From Pseudomonas sp. LRP2-20 (GTDB taxonomy: Bacteria; Pseudomonadota; Gammaproteobacteria; Pseudomonadales; Pseudomonadaceae), in assembly GCF_024349685.1 (NCBI RefSeq), contig NZ_AP025944.1:5535001-5599000 (forward strand): 64,000 bases of DNA, in the 5' to 3' direction. Within the stretch, counting starts at the first letter, position 1. Every line of letters begins with the position of its first letter. This document shows positions 8,823 through 17,534 of the stretch, in pieces. The translations under genes were made by a program, and so were the position numbers. The notes beneath the pieces are model-generated. The model was given only the letters and a program-made list of their open reading frames with translations. It was not told where the DNA came from and searched no databases.

Positions 8823-10304
8823 TTACTTGACGGAAGTCTGCTCGGCCAAGGCCACCGCACGGAACATCGCCCGGCGCTTGTTGATGGTCTCTTCCCATTC
8901 CAGCGCCGGCACCGAATCGGCGACAATACCGCCACCGGCCTGCACATGCAGTTCGCCGTTCTTGATCACCGCAGTGCGGATAGCAATTGCGGTATCCATG
9001 TTGCCATTCCAGGCAAAGTAGCCGACCGCACCACCATAGACGCCACGCTTGACCGGCTCCAGCTCGTCGATGATCTCCATCGCACGGATCTTCGGCGCGC
9101 CCGACAAGGTGCCCGCCGGCAGGATCGCCCGCAGCGCATCCATCGCCGTCAGGCCTTCGCGCAGCTGCCCGGTCACGTTGGACACGATATGCATTACGTT
9201 GGAGTAGCGCTCGATCACCATCTTCTCGGTCAGGCGCACACTGCCGGTCGACGACACCCGGCCCACGTCGTTGCGGCCCAGGTCGATCAGCATCAAGTGC
9301 TCGGCGATCTCTTTTTCGTCCGACAGCAGGTCGTCTTCCAGCGCCCGGTCGGCTTCCTCGGTAGCCCCACGCGGGCGGGTACCGGCAATCGGCCGTACGG
9401 TGACCAGGTTGTCTTCCACCCGCACCAGCACTTCCGGCGAACTGCCGACCACATGGAAGTCGCCGAAGTTGAAGAAGTACATGTACGGCGTCGGGTTGAA
9501 GCAGCGCAGCGCGCGATACAGGTCGATCGGAGCAGCCTTGAAGTCGATCGACATGCGCTGCGACGGCACAACCTGCATGCAGTCGCCGGCCAGGATGTAT
9601 TCCTTGATACGACCCACCGCATTCTCGTAATCGTCACGGGTGTAGCTGGAACGGAACTCCGGTTCGGCCGCCATCGGCCCGCTCAGGTCCAGGCCTCGGC
9701 GTGGGGTAATGGGCTGGCGCAGTTTTTCCAGCAGGCCTTGCAGGCGGGCCTGACCTTGCTCGAAAGCCTGCTCATCAGCCGGGTCGACCAACACGATGGC
9801 GTGCATCTTGCCCGCCAGGTTGTCGAACACCACCACCGCATCGGAGACCATCAGCAGGATATCCGGCACGCCCAGCGGATCCGGATTCGGGCTTGCACCC
9901 AGGCGCTTTTCCACATACCGCACGCAGTCGTAGCCGAAGTAACCGACCAGGCCACCGTTGAAACGTGGCAGGCCTGGGATGTCAGCGACCTTGTAACGGT
10001 CCTTGAAACTTTCGACGAAGGCCAGCGGGTCCTCGACGTCGTGGCTTTCCACCTCGACACCATCCTGCAGGATGCTCACGTGGTAGCCATGCACGCGCAT
10101 CACGGTGCGCGACGGCAGGCCGATCATCGAGTAACGGCCCCACTTCTCGCCGCCCTGCACCGATTCGAGCAGGTAGGAGTTGGGCTGATCAGCCAGTTTC
10201 AGGTAGATCGACAGCGGCGTGTCGAAGTCGGCCAGGGTTTCACAGGCCAAAGGGATGCGGTTATAGCCGGTAGCGGCCAGGCGCAGGAATTCTTCGCGGG
10301 TCAT
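8823..10304 (-). CDS. trpE: Anthranilate synthase component I
   Basis: A 493-residue chorismate-binding enzyme forming anthranilate with TrpG. The N-terminal [18 protein letters not shown] carries the Ser of the tryptophan feedback site (family LLES motif). The catalytic half contains [53 protein letters not shown] and [19 protein letters not shown]. The start [10 protein letters not shown] at 10304 is chosen because GAGG lies eight bases upstream and homologues begin there; the frame opens eight codons earlier. It is far from trpGDC, with estP between. It follows gph by only 70 bases, and the end of gph doubles as a Trp leader peptide. Confidence 0.97.
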   Translation of the reverse strand: MTREEFLRLAATGYNRIPLACETLADFDTPLSIYLKLADQPNSYLLESVQGGEKWGRYSMIGLPSRTVMRVHGYHVSILQDGVEVESHDVEDPLAFVESFKDRYKVADIPGLPRFNGGLVGYFGYDCVRYVEKRLGASPNPDPLGVPDILLMVSDAVVVFDNLAGKMHAIVLVDPADEQAFEQGQARLQGLLEKLRQPITPRRGLDLSGPMAAEPEFRSSYTRDDYENAVGRIKEYILAGDCMQVVPSQRMSIDFKAAPIDLYRALRCFNPTPYMYFFNFGDFHVVGSSPEVLVRVEDNLVTVRPIAGTRPRGATEEADRALEDDLLSDEKEIAEHLMLIDLGRNDVGRVSSTGSVRLTEKMVIERYSNVMHIVSNVTGQLREGLTAMDALRAILPAGTLSGAPKIRAMEIIDELEPVKRGVYGGAVGYFAWNGNMDTAIAIRTAVIKNGELHVQAGGGIVADSVPALEWEETINKRRAMFRAVALAEQTSVK

Positions 10305-10349
10305 GGGTAGCCTCGTGGCAAGCAGCAATAGGGTCGGGCAAGCGGACGG

Positions 10350-10365
10350 GCCGGCAGGCGCCGGC
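10350..10365 (-). promoter_or_regulatory. Hairpin between leader stop and trpE
   Basis: GCCGGC, loop GCCT on the minus strand, GCCGGC: a perfect six-base stem nine bases after the gph/leader stop codon and about 45 bases before the trpE ATG. CTCCTGCC precedes it and CCCGTCC follows, both also found around the equivalent hairpin of the trpG leader. No T-run follows, so how it would stop transcription is unclear. Confidence 0.55.
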
Positions 10366-10374
10366 GGGCAGGAG

Positions 10375-10419
10375 TCAGGCGCGCCAGCGCCAACGGGCCA
10401 GGGCCTTGATGACTTTCAT
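10375..10419 (-). promoter_or_regulatory. Trp-Arg-Trp leader block ahead of trpE, in frame with the gph 3' end
   Basis: The last 14 codons of gph read [14 protein letters not shown] and stop. This is the same peptide as in the trpG leader except at residues 2 and 7. It can be read either as the tail of gph or as a separate leader starting at the ATG at 10417-10419, which has no clear ribosome site. Two Trp codons are placed three codons before the stop, consistent with sensing of charged tRNA-Trp. Confidence 0.75.
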
Positions 10420-11193
10420 CCAGAATTTGCCAGTGACCGCCACGGTGGACTCTCTGTCTTGGGAGGCTTGAAGGTCCGCCAACGTTATCCCAGTGGCCGG
10501 GTCTGCGCAACCGGGCAGCAGTGCGCGCAGGTCGTCGACCACCAGGCTGGGGGATTCCTCGGTGATTGGCCGGCCATGGTTGTAGCCGTAGGTGAGGCCT
10601 ACACATTGCACCCCGGCCGCCTTGGCCGCCAGCACATCGCTGCGCGAATCACCGACGAACAGCGACTGCTGCGGGCTGACACCGGCCATCTGCATGACGA
10701 ACAGCAGCGCTGCCGGGTCGGGCTTTTTCTGCGGCAAGGTATCGCCGCCGATGATCCAGCGGAAATAGCGGCCGATCTTCATCTGGTCCAGCAACGGCGC
10801 GACGAAACGCTCCGGCTTGTTGGTGATCAGCGCCATTTCCACCCCCTGCTTCTGCAGCCAGCGCAGGGTGTCCTTCACACCGGGGTAGAGCACGGTGAGC
10901 TCATGGCTTTCGGCATAGGCCTCCATGAACAGCGCCAGGCCTTTTTCGGCCAGCGCATCGTCCACGGCATCATGCTCGATGCCACCTGCCAGTGCGCGGC
11001 GCACCAGGACCTGGGCGCCGTTGCCAACCCAGTGGCGCACCGCCTCAAGACCCGCGGGCGGGCGCCCCAGTTCGAGCAGCATGCGGTCGACGGCGGCAGC
11101 CAGGTCGGGGACCGAGTCGATCAGGGTACCGTCCAGATCGAACATCACCAGCCTGGGCAGCGTCCCCGGGAACAGCTGCTCGAAGCCACTCAT
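10375..11193 (-). CDS. gph: Phosphoglycolate phosphatase (HAD superfamily)
   Basis: A 272-residue HAD-type phosphatase that removes phosphate from 2-phosphoglycolate. The nucleophile motif [16 protein letters not shown], the [11 protein letters not shown] motif II with its Thr, the conserved [11 protein letters not shown]ys, and the metal-binding [16 protein letters not shown] are all present. The catalytic fold is complete by about residue 225. The remaining 45 or so residues have no obvious role in the enzyme and end in the Trp-Arg-Trp leader block used by trpE. Its ATG overlaps the rpe stop by four bases, so rpe, gph and trpE form one transcriptional line. Confidence 0.93.
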   Translation of the reverse strand: MSGFEQLFPGTLPRLVMFDLDGTLIDSVPDLAAAVDRMLLELGRPPAGLEAVRHWVGNGAQVLVRRALAGGIEHDAVDDALAEKGLALFMEAYAESHELTVLYPGVKDTLRWLQKQGVEMALITNKPERFVAPLLDQMKIGRYFRWIIGGDTLPQKKPDPAALLFVMQMAGVSPQQSLFVGDSRSDVLAAKAAGVQCVGLTYGYNHGRPITEESPSLVVDDLRALLPGCADPATGITLADLQASQDRESTVAVTGKFWMKVIKALARWRWRA

Positions 11194-11864
11194 GGGCGGG
11201 CCTGGGCCAGTTCGGCGCGCATCTTGGCGATGACTTCCTGGTAGTCCGGGGCGTTGAAGATCGCGGAACCGGCCACGAAGGTGTCGGCGCCAGCGGCAGC
11301 GATCTCGCGGATGTTGTTGACGTTGACGCCACCGTCGATTTCCAGGCGGATGTCACGACCGCTGGCGTCGATCAGCGCGCGGGCTTCGCGCAGCTTGTCG
11401 AGGGTGCCGGGGATGAACTTCTGCCCGCCGAAGCCTGGGTTGACGCTCATCAGCAGGACCATGTCGACCTTGTCCATCACATACTTCAGTGCATCCAGGC
11501 TGGTGGCCGGGTTGAACACCAGGCCGGCCTTGCAACCGCCGTCCTTGATCAACTGCAGCGAACGGTCGATGTGCTGCGAGGCTTCCGGGTGGAAGGTGAT
11601 GTAGGTGGCGCCGGCCTCGATGAAGTCGCCGATGATGCGGTCAACCGGGCTGACCATCAGGTGCACATCGATCGGCGCGGTCACGCCGTACTTGCGCAGC
11701 GCGGTGCAGACCATCGGGCCGATGGTCAGGTTGGGTACGTAGTGGTTGTCCATGACATCGAAATGGACGATGTCGGCACCCGCGGCCAGAACCTTGTCGA
11801 CGTCCTCGCCCAGACGGGCGAAATCGGCAGAGAGAATGGAGGGGGCAATAGCGTAGGGCTGCAT
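11190..11864 (-). CDS. rpe: Ribulose-phosphate 3-epimerase
   Basis: A 224-residue TIM-barrel epimerase interconverting ribulose- and xylulose-5-phosphate. Metal and substrate motifs are visible: [36 protein letters not shown] (metal His and Asp), [27 protein letters not shown] and [12 protein letters not shown]. The start at [11 protein letters not shown] is preceded by AGGTG and matches the family N-terminus; the upstream open frame runs into a REP and is not coding. It is the first gene of the rpe-gph-trpE line. Confidence 0.96.
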   Translation of the reverse strand: MQPYAIAPSILSADFARLGEDVDKVLAAGADIVHFDVMDNHYVPNLTIGPMVCTALRKYGVTAPIDVHLMVSPVDRIIGDFIEAGATYITFHPEASQHIDRSLQLIKDGGCKAGLVFNPATSLDALKYVMDKVDMVLLMSVNPGFGGQKFIPGTLDKLREARALIDASGRDIRLEIDGGVNVNNIREIAAAGADTFVAGSAIFNAPDYQEVIAKMRAELAQARP

Positions 11865-11940
11865 GGCGCACCTGTTGGCAGAATCACGGTGGCGCGCATT
11901 GTAACTCAGGGAAGCGGATGAGCGCTGATTAGCATCAACC

Positions 11941-12046
11941 TGTACCGGCCTCTTCGCGGCTAAAGCCGCTCCCACAGGTTCTGTGCACATCTGACGACCT
12001 GCGCAATCCCTGTGGGAGCGGCTTTAGCCGCGAAGAGGCCGGTACA
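11941..12046. repeat. Inverted REP pair (GCGGCT-AA-AGCCGC variant)
   Basis: TGTACCGGCCTCTTCGCGGC... and its mirror image, both with stem GCGGCTAAAGCCGC and the CTCCCACAGG tail, separated by roughly 35 bases. The outer TGTACCGGCC/GGCCGGTACA ends also match. It lies between the rpe start and the end of the permease gene. Confidence 0.92.
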
Positions 12047-12057
12047 GGCAGCCATCA

Positions 12058-12885
12058 TCAGGCGGGTTGTTGCGTCCTGAGCTTCTCGCTACGCCCGCGC
12101 AACCACTCCAGGGTCAGCAACAGCACCACCGAGAAAGCGATCAGCAAGGTCGCCGCCGCCGCGATGGTCGGGCTGAGGTTCTCGCGAATGCCGCTGAACA
12201 TCTGCCGTGGCAGGGTCGCCTGCTCCGGCCCGGCAAGGAACAACGTGACCACCACTTCATCGAACGACGTGGCAAAGGCGAACAGCGCACCCGAGATCAC
12301 CCCAGGGGCAATCAGCGGCAAGGTCACCCGACGGAAGGTCAGCAACGGCGACGCGCCCAGGCTGGCCGCAGCACGTACCAGGTTGTAGTTGAAGCCCTGC
12401 AAGGTCGCCGACACGGTGATGATGACGAACGGCACACCCAGCACCGCGTGCACCAGGATCAGCGAGATGAAGCTGTTGCCCATGCCCAAGGGGGCAAAGA
12501 ACAGGTAGCTGGCCACGCCGATGATCACCACCGGCACCACCATCGGCGAAATCACCAGCGCCATCACCAGCGACTTGCCGGGGAAATCGCCACGGGTCAG
12601 GCCGATCGATGCCAAGGTGCCGAAGACCATCGCCAACACGGTGGCCGCCGGCGCGACGATGATGCTGTTCTTCAGCGCCCGCATCCACTCGGCCGAGGCG
12701 AAGAAGTCGTGGTACCACTGCAGCGAGAAGCCCTGCAGCGGGTACACCAGGAAGCTGCCACTGTTGAAGGACAGCGGCACGATCACCAGCACCGGCAGCA
12801 CCAGGAACAGCAGGATCAGGCCGCAAAGGGTGCGCAGGGTGTAGAACCACACCCGTTCGACGGGCGACATGTAGGGGCTCAGCAT
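12058..12885 (-). CDS. agtD: ABC transporter permease, PotC-like (AgtD-like)
   Basis: A 275-residue inner-membrane permease with six predicted helices. The ABC coupling motif is present as VRAAASLGASPLLTFRRVTLPLIAPGVISG. It closes a four-gene set with order ATPase, binding protein, permease, permease. In P. aeruginosa the genes next to rpe/gph/trpE with this order are agtABCD, which import 5-aminovalerate and 4-aminobutyrate; the name rests on that remembered order and on the adjacent two-component system. A generic polyamine substrate is the alternative. Confidence 0.85.
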   Translation of the reverse strand: MLSPYMSPVERVWFYTLRTLCGLILLFLVLPVLVIVPLSFNSGSFLVYPLQGFSLQWYHDFFASAEWMRALKNSIIVAPAATVLAMVFGTLASIGLTRGDFPGKSLVMALVISPMVVPVVIIGVASYLFFAPLGMGNSFISLILVHAVLGVPFVIITVSATLQGFNYNLVRAAASLGASPLLTFRRVTLPLIAPGVISGALFAFATSFDEVVVTLFLAGPEQATLPRQMFSGIRENLSPTIAAAATLLIAFSVVLLLTLEWLRGRSEKLRTQQPA

Positions 12886-12896
12886 CTCAAGGCTCC

Positions 12897-14144
12897 TCAG
12901 CTCAGGCGCAGGCGGCTGGCGCCGACCAGCCAGCTATAGATCAGGTACAACAACACGGTCGCCAGCAGCAGCAACCCACCCAGGGCGGTGGCCATGCCCC
13001 AGTTGATGCTGGTGTTGGTGTAGAAGGCGACGAAGTAGCTGACCATCTGGTCGTTCGGGCTGCCGAGCAGCGCCGGGGTGATGTAGTAACCGATGGCCAG
13101 GATGAACACCAGCAAGCAACCGGCACCTACCCCGGCGTAGGTCTGCGGGAAGTACACCCGCCAGAAGCTGGCGAACGGGTGGCAGCCCAGCGAAATCGCC
13201 GCGCGCATGTAACTCGGCGAAATCCCCTTCATCACGCTGTACAGCGGCAGGATCATGAACGGCAGCAGAATGTGCACCATCGAGATGTACACGCCGGTGC
13301 GGTTGAACACCAGTTCCAGCGGCTGGTCGATGATGCCCATCGCCATCAGCGCGCTGTTGATCAAACCGCCGGACTGCAGCAGCACGATCCACGCGGCCAC
13401 CCGCACCAGGATCGAAGTCCAGAATGGCAGCAGCACCAGAATCATCAGCAAGTTGCTCTGTCGGGTTGGCAGGTTGGCCAGCAGGTAGGCCAGCGGATAG
13501 GCCAGCACCAGGCAGATGGCGGTGATCACCACACCCATCCACAGGGTGCGGGCAAAGATATCCAGGTAAATGGCCTGGTCGGGCGTGGCCTTGGCCAGCT
13601 CGCCGAGGTCATCGATACGGTGGTCGAGCGAAGCCAGCAGGTAGAACGAGGTCACCGAACTGGTATTGCGGCGGATCGCCTGCCAGTAGGCCGGGTCGCC
13701 CCAACGTTCGTCGAGCGCCTGCAAGGCATCTTTATAAGAAGCAGGCTCGGCCTTGAATGGCAGCGCCCGTGCAGTCTTGGCCAGCAGGCTGCGGTAGCCG
13801 GCCAGCTCCATGTTCAGGCGTTTGGAAAGGTCGCCCAGGGTCTGGTTCTTGCGTGATTCGGCCAGGTCCTGGCTCAGCGCCTTGTAGACGTCTTCACCGG
13901 GCAGGCTCTTGCCGTCCCACTGGCTGATCACTTCAACCGTGCGTGGCAGGCCGCCCACCACTTCCGGGTTGCCGACGCTCTTGTACAGCAGCGCCGCGAT
14001 CGGCACCAGGAACACCAGCAGGAGAAACAGCGCCAGCGGCGCGATCAACGCCTGCGCTTTCCAGCGGTTGACCCGCTCGGCATGCTTGAGGCGCTGCTTG
14101 AGGCTTGGACCTGCGCCTTCGTTGAGGGGCACTGCAATGGCCAT
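12897..14144 (-). CDS. agtC: ABC transporter permease, PotB-like, with large periplasmic insert (AgtC-like)
   Basis: A 415-residue permease. After a first helix near residues 40-60 there is an unusually long soluble segment (about 70-200) before the remaining five helices, and the coupling loop reads MRAAISLGCHPFASFWRVYFPQTYAG. PotB proteins are normally about 285 residues, so the insert accounts for the excess. The start MAIAVPLNEG has GGAG seven bases upstream. It precedes the other permease by 11 bases and is separated from the binding-protein gene by a REP-like block. Confidence 0.85.
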   Translation of the reverse strand: MAIAVPLNEGAGPSLKQRLKHAERVNRWKAQALIAPLALFLLLVFLVPIAALLYKSVGNPEVVGGLPRTVEVISQWDGKSLPGEDVYKALSQDLAESRKNQTLGDLSKRLNMELAGYRSLLAKTARALPFKAEPASYKDALQALDERWGDPAYWQAIRRNTSSVTSFYLLASLDHRIDDLGELAKATPDQAIYLDIFARTLWMGVVITAICLVLAYPLAYLLANLPTRQSNLLMILVLLPFWTSILVRVAAWIVLLQSGGLINSALMAMGIIDQPLELVFNRTGVYISMVHILLPFMILPLYSVMKGISPSYMRAAISLGCHPFASFWRVYFPQTYAGVGAGCLLVFILAIGYYITPALLGSPNDQMVSYFVAFYTNTSINWGMATALGGLLLLATVLLYLIYSWLVGASRLRLS

Positions 14145-14173
14145 GGCGAACTCCGCGATACAGGCTGAAATTG

Positions 14174-14339
14174 GGGCTGCTGCGCAGCCCATCGCCGGCA
14201 AGCCCGGCTCCCACAGGTACTGCACTGGCTTGGAAGCTGCTGATCCCTGTGGAATCTCTCCTCAGTTGCCACACCGACCTCGGAAATGGCGTGGCCCCTG
14301 CAGGAGCTGGCTTGCCAGCGATGGGCCGCACAGCGGCCC
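14174..14339. repeat. Degenerate REP pair with two GC hairpins inside the transporter operon
   Basis: Hairpin GGGCTGC-TGC-GCAGCCC (14174-14190) leads into a REP-like GCCGGCAAGCCCGGCTCCCACAGG; about 90 bases later GGAGCTGGCTTGCCAGC leads into GGGCCGC-ACA-GCGGCCC (14323-14339). It sits between the binding-protein gene and the permease gene of one operon, where hairpins commonly cut mRNA levels of downstream genes. Confidence 0.75.
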
Positions 14340-14353
14340 CGCTTCCCGGTTTC

Positions 14354-15388
14354 TTACTTCTTCGCCGCCCAGGCGTTGAAGCGTTGCTCCAGCTGCTCGC
14401 TGTTGTCGGCCCAGAAGGCCACGTCGATCTGCACCTGGTTGGCAATGTTCTCAGGCGTGGTCGGCATGTCTTTCTTCACCGCATCGGCCAGCAGCGGTAC
14501 GGCCTTGGAGTTGGCCGGCCCGTAGGCGATGTTCTCGGAGTAGGTCTTCTGCTGCTCCGGCTGCACGGTGTAGGCGATGAACTTCTTGGCCTCTTCCACA
14601 TCCTTGGCGCCTTTCGGGATCGCCCAGGCGTCGAAATCGTAGATGCCGCCGTTCCACACCACCTTGAGGTTGCTCTCTTTCTGCACGGCGGCGATACGGC
14701 CGTTGTAGGCCGAGCTCATGACCACGTCACCCGAGGCCAGGTACTGTGGCGGCTGGGCGCCCGCTTCCCACCACTGGATGCTCGGCTTGAGTTCGTCGAG
14801 CTTCTTGAACGCGCGATCCACGCCTTCCTTGGTGCCCAGCACCTGATACACGTCCTTCGGCGCCACGCCGTCGGCCATCAGGGCGAACTCGAGGGTGTAC
14901 TTGGCACCCTTGCGCAGGCCACGCTTGCCCGGGAATTTCTTGGTGTCCCAGAAGTCGGCCCAGCTGGTCGGGGCGGTCTTGAGCTTGTCGGCGTTGTAGG
15001 CCAGCACCGTCGACCAGACGAAGAAGCCCACGCCGCACGGCTGGATGGCGCCCTTCACATAGTCGGACTCGTTGCCGAACAGTGCCGGGTCGAGTTCTTC
15101 GAACATGCCTTCGTCGCAACCACGGGCCAACTCTGGCGACTCAACCTCCACCAGGTTCCACGACACGCTGTTGGTGTCGACCATGGCTTTGACCTTGGCC
15201 ATTTCACCGTTGTACTCGCCTGCGACGATCTTGCCCTTGCCGGCCTTCTCCCATGGCTCGTAGAACGCCTTGACCTGGGCCGCCTTGTTGGCACCGCCGA
15301 AGGAAACCACGGTCAGGTCCGCCGCCATGCTCTGGCCGGCGGCGCACAGGCCGAGGGCCAGGGCGGTCAGTTTCAACTGCTTGCGCAT
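14354..15388 (-). CDS. agtB: Periplasmic substrate-binding protein, PotD/PotF-like (AgtB-like)
   Basis: A 344-residue exported binding protein. The signal peptide is MRKQLKLTALALGLCAAGQ with cleavage after SMA, and the mature start ADLTVVSFGGANKAAQVKAF is typical of family 1 polyamine-type binding proteins. Conserved patches include VEVESPELARGCDEGMFEEL and GPANSKAVPLLAD near the C-terminus. The start is fixed by GGAGAG before the ATG; an upstream in-frame extension is not signal-like. Substrate by context is 5-aminovalerate/GABA, otherwise a polyamine or other small cation. Confidence 0.88.
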   Translation of the reverse strand: MRKQLKLTALALGLCAAGQSMAADLTVVSFGGANKAAQVKAFYEPWEKAGKGKIVAGEYNGEMAKVKAMVDTNSVSWNLVEVESPELARGCDEGMFEELDPALFGNESDYVKGAIQPCGVGFFVWSTVLAYNADKLKTAPTSWADFWDTKKFPGKRGLRKGAKYTLEFALMADGVAPKDVYQVLGTKEGVDRAFKKLDELKPSIQWWEAGAQPPQYLASGDVVMSSAYNGRIAAVQKESNLKVVWNGGIYDFDAWAIPKGAKDVEEAKKFIAYTVQPEQQKTYSENIAYGPANSKAVPLLADAVKKDMPTTPENIANQVQIDVAFWADNSEQLEQRFNAWAAKK

Positions 15389-15428
15389 TATTATTCTCTC
15401 CACAGTACAGGGTTGGTGAAGCAATCCA

Positions 15429-16553
15429 TCAGTGGGCTTCGGCAATCGGATCGAGCGCGCGGGCGTGCTCCACCTCCCAGCCCAGCGGTACCACATCGCC
15501 CACGGCCAGCGCCGGGTCGAGCTCGGCGATCGGCTGCTTCACGAAGAAGTCGGCCTTGCCGCAGACTTCCAGGCGCACCCGTACGTGGTCGCCCAGGTAG
15601 ATGAACTCGGCCACTCGGCCGGAGAAGCGGTTGACGCAGCTTTCGCTGTGGCCGTTGAGGCGCACACGCTCGGGGCGTACCGACAGGGTCACCGGCTCGC
15701 CGGCCTGGCCGACATTCACCGCCAGCGCCTCGACCCGTTCGCCGCGGGCCAACTGCACCTGGCAACGCTTGCCATCGCTGGCCAGCAGGGTGCCGTTGAT
15801 GCGGTTGTTCTCGCCGATGAAGTTGGCGACGAAGGTGTTGCAGGGCTCTTCATAGAGGGTGCGCGGGTCGGCGATCTGCTGGATCTCGCCCTGGTGGAAC
15901 ACTGCCACGCGGTCGGACATGGTCAGCGCCTCGCCCTGGTCGTGGGTCACGTAGACCACGGTCACGCCCAGGCGCTGGTGAATGTGCTTGATCTCCATCT
16001 GCATGTGTTCACGCAGTTGCTTGTCGAGGGCACCCAGCGGTTCGTCCATCAGCACCAGCTGAGGTTCGAACACCAGCGCCCGGGCCAGCGCCACGCGCTG
16101 CTGCTGGCCACCGGACAGCTGCCCGGGGTAGCGCTTGGCGAAGGCATCGAGCTGGACCATGTTCAGCACACGCTTGACCCGCTCGCTGATGTCGGTCTTG
16201 CTCAGGCCGCGCACCGTCAGCGGGAAGGCCAGGTTCTCGGCCACGGTCATGTGCGGGAACAAGGCGTAGTTCTGGAACACCATGCCGATGTCACGCTTGT
16301 GCGGCGGCACGTTGTTGATCGAACGCCCGGCAAGCTGGATCTCACCGGCGGTGGGGGTTTCGAAACCGGCCAGCATCATCAGGCTGGTGGTCTTGCCCGA
16401 ACCCGAGGGGCCGAGCAGGGTAAGGAATTCACCCTTGCGAATGTCCAGGTTGAGGTTTTTGACGATCAGCGATTCGCCGTCGTAGCTCTTCTGCACACCA
16501 CGGAAGCTGACCAGCGTCTCGCCGGTGGCAGCGTTCGAATTCGCCTCGCTCAT
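15429..16553 (-). CDS. agtA: ABC transporter ATPase, PotA-like (AgtA-like)
   Basis: A 374-residue ATPase. Walker A GPSGSGKTTSLMMLAG, Q-loop MVFQNYALFPHMTV, signature LSGGQQQRVALARAL, Walker B LVLMDEPLGALD and the switch VTHDQGEAL are all intact. A C-terminal TOBE domain of about 120 residues follows, as in PotA. The start MSEANSNAATG is behind GAAGGTG. It is the first gene of the operon; an 18-base palindrome lies about 110 bases upstream and may be the regulator site. Confidence 0.92.
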   Translation of the reverse strand: MSEANSNAATGETLVSFRGVQKSYDGESLIVKNLNLDIRKGEFLTLLGPSGSGKTTSLMMLAGFETPTAGEIQLAGRSINNVPPHKRDIGMVFQNYALFPHMTVAENLAFPLTVRGLSKTDISERVKRVLNMVQLDAFAKRYPGQLSGGQQQRVALARALVFEPQLVLMDEPLGALDKQLREHMQMEIKHIHQRLGVTVVYVTHDQGEALTMSDRVAVFHQGEIQQIADPRTLYEEPCNTFVANFIGENNRINGTLLASDGKRCQVQLARGERVEALAVNVGQAGEPVTLSVRPERVRLNGHSESCVNRFSGRVAEFIYLGDHVRVRLEVCGKADFFVKQPIAELDPALAVGDVVPLGWEVEHARALDPIAEAH

Positions 16554-16663
16554 GCCTGCACCTTCTTGTTGGAATGACTGCGTAGGCAAAAGAGTAGAAG
16601 AGCCGCAGGCGCCCGAAAATCGGCGGTGCTGAGAGAATGCGATCATCCGGCTGGAAGTTTTGC

Positions 16664-16681
16664 TGTAGGGATTGCCCTACA
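16664..16681. promoter_or_regulatory. Perfect palindrome upstream of agtA
   Basis: TGTAGGG, ATTG, CCCTACA: two perfect seven-base arms with a four-base centre, in the gap between the transporter operon and the divergently unneeded REP block. Arms and spacing suit a dimeric NarL/FixJ-type regulator, and a regulator of that class is encoded 210 bases away. Binding is an inference. Confidence 0.55.
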
Positions 16682-16710
16682 AGAACGGCGCTTTCAGCAC
16701 AGAGACAACT

Positions 16711-16801
16711 CCCTGTGGGAGCGCACTGGCCCGCGAAGCCGACACCGTGGTGAATGGCACGGGCTTCGCCCGTGTTCGCGGGCAAGCCCGCTCCCACAGG
16801 G
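16711..16801. repeat. REP pair in the opposite (tail-out) order
   Basis: Here the sequence opens with CCCTGTGGGAGCG and closes with GCGGGCAAGCCCGCTCCCACAGG, so the CTCCCACAGG tails point outward instead of inward as in the other pairs. The left copy has a degraded stem. Together with the palindrome above it fills the 341-base gap between the transporter operon and the response-regulator gene. A partial CTCCCACAGGG copy follows near 16841. Confidence 0.75.
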
Positions 16802-16894
16802 ATCTGAGCGCCAGATTCTAGACATTGAGCAAGACAGTTGCTCCCACAGGGTTCGCCACTGTGTCGGATATGGCAGCTGTCGCAATCAGAACAC

Positions 16895-17524
16895 TCAGAC
16901 CAGTTTGTGCTCCATGGCGTACTTCACCAGCTCCGCCAGCGAATTGACCTTGAGCTTCTGCATCAGCCTGGCCTTGTGGGTGCTGATGGTCTTGCTCGAC
17001 AGCGCCAGCTGTTGGGCGATGTCGTTGACGTTGGCACCCTGGGCCAGGCGCTCGAACACCGAAAATTCGCGCTCGGAGAGCAGCGTGTGCAGCGGCCGGG
17101 TTTCGGTCAGCCCCACCTCGAAGACCATGCGGTCAGCCAGCGCCGGGTCGATGTAACGCCCGCCGCTCGCCACCCGGCGAATGGCCGTCAGCAGCAGGGC
17201 CGGGTCGCTGTCCTTGGTCGCATAGCCAGCGGCGCCGGCCTTCAGCGCACGGGCGGCCATCTGCGCCTCATCATGCATCGACAGCATCAGGATTGCCGGG
17301 GCATCGTGCAGCGCACGGATACGCGGGATCGCCTCCAGGCCGCTCACCCCCGGCATGGAAATGTCCAGCAACACCACCTCGCAGGGCGTGTGGCGCAAGG
17401 TCTCGAGCAACTGCTCGCCATTCCCGGCCTCCCCTGCCACCTGCATGTCCTTGGCCAGGCCGATCAACTGTTTGATGCCTTCCCGGACAATGGTGTGGTC
17501 TTCGGCCACCAGCACTCGAATCAC
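16895..17524 (-). CDS. agtR: Response regulator, NarL/FixJ family (AgtR-like)
   Basis: A 209-residue response regulator. The receiver has the acidic pair E8-D9, phospho-acceptor D54 in VVLLDISMPG, and the switch residues Ser (LMLSMHD) and Lys (ATKDSD). The C-terminal LuxR-type helix-turn-helix reads LAQGANVNDIAQQLALSSKTISTHKARLMQKL. It follows the sensor gene by ten bases in the same direction. Its position next to the ABC operon matches the remembered agtSR arrangement of P. aeruginosa, which controls uptake of 5-aminovalerate and GABA. Confidence 0.9.
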   Translation of the reverse strand: MIRVLVAEDHTIVREGIKQLIGLAKDMQVAGEAGNGEQLLETLRHTPCEVVLLDISMPGVSGLEAIPRIRALHDAPAILMLSMHDEAQMAARALKAGAAGYATKDSDPALLLTAIRRVASGGRYIDPALADRMVFEVGLTETRPLHTLLSEREFSVFERLAQGANVNDIAQQLALSSKTISTHKARLMQKLKVNSLAELVKYAMEHKLV

Positions 17525-17534
17525 GCTCGCTCTC

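Noticed and set aside
16755..16772. TGGCAC followed by TTCGC, resembling a sigma-54 promoter
   Set aside because: It lies in the spacer of a REP pair, the -12 element is wrong and the direction is away from both neighbouring genes.
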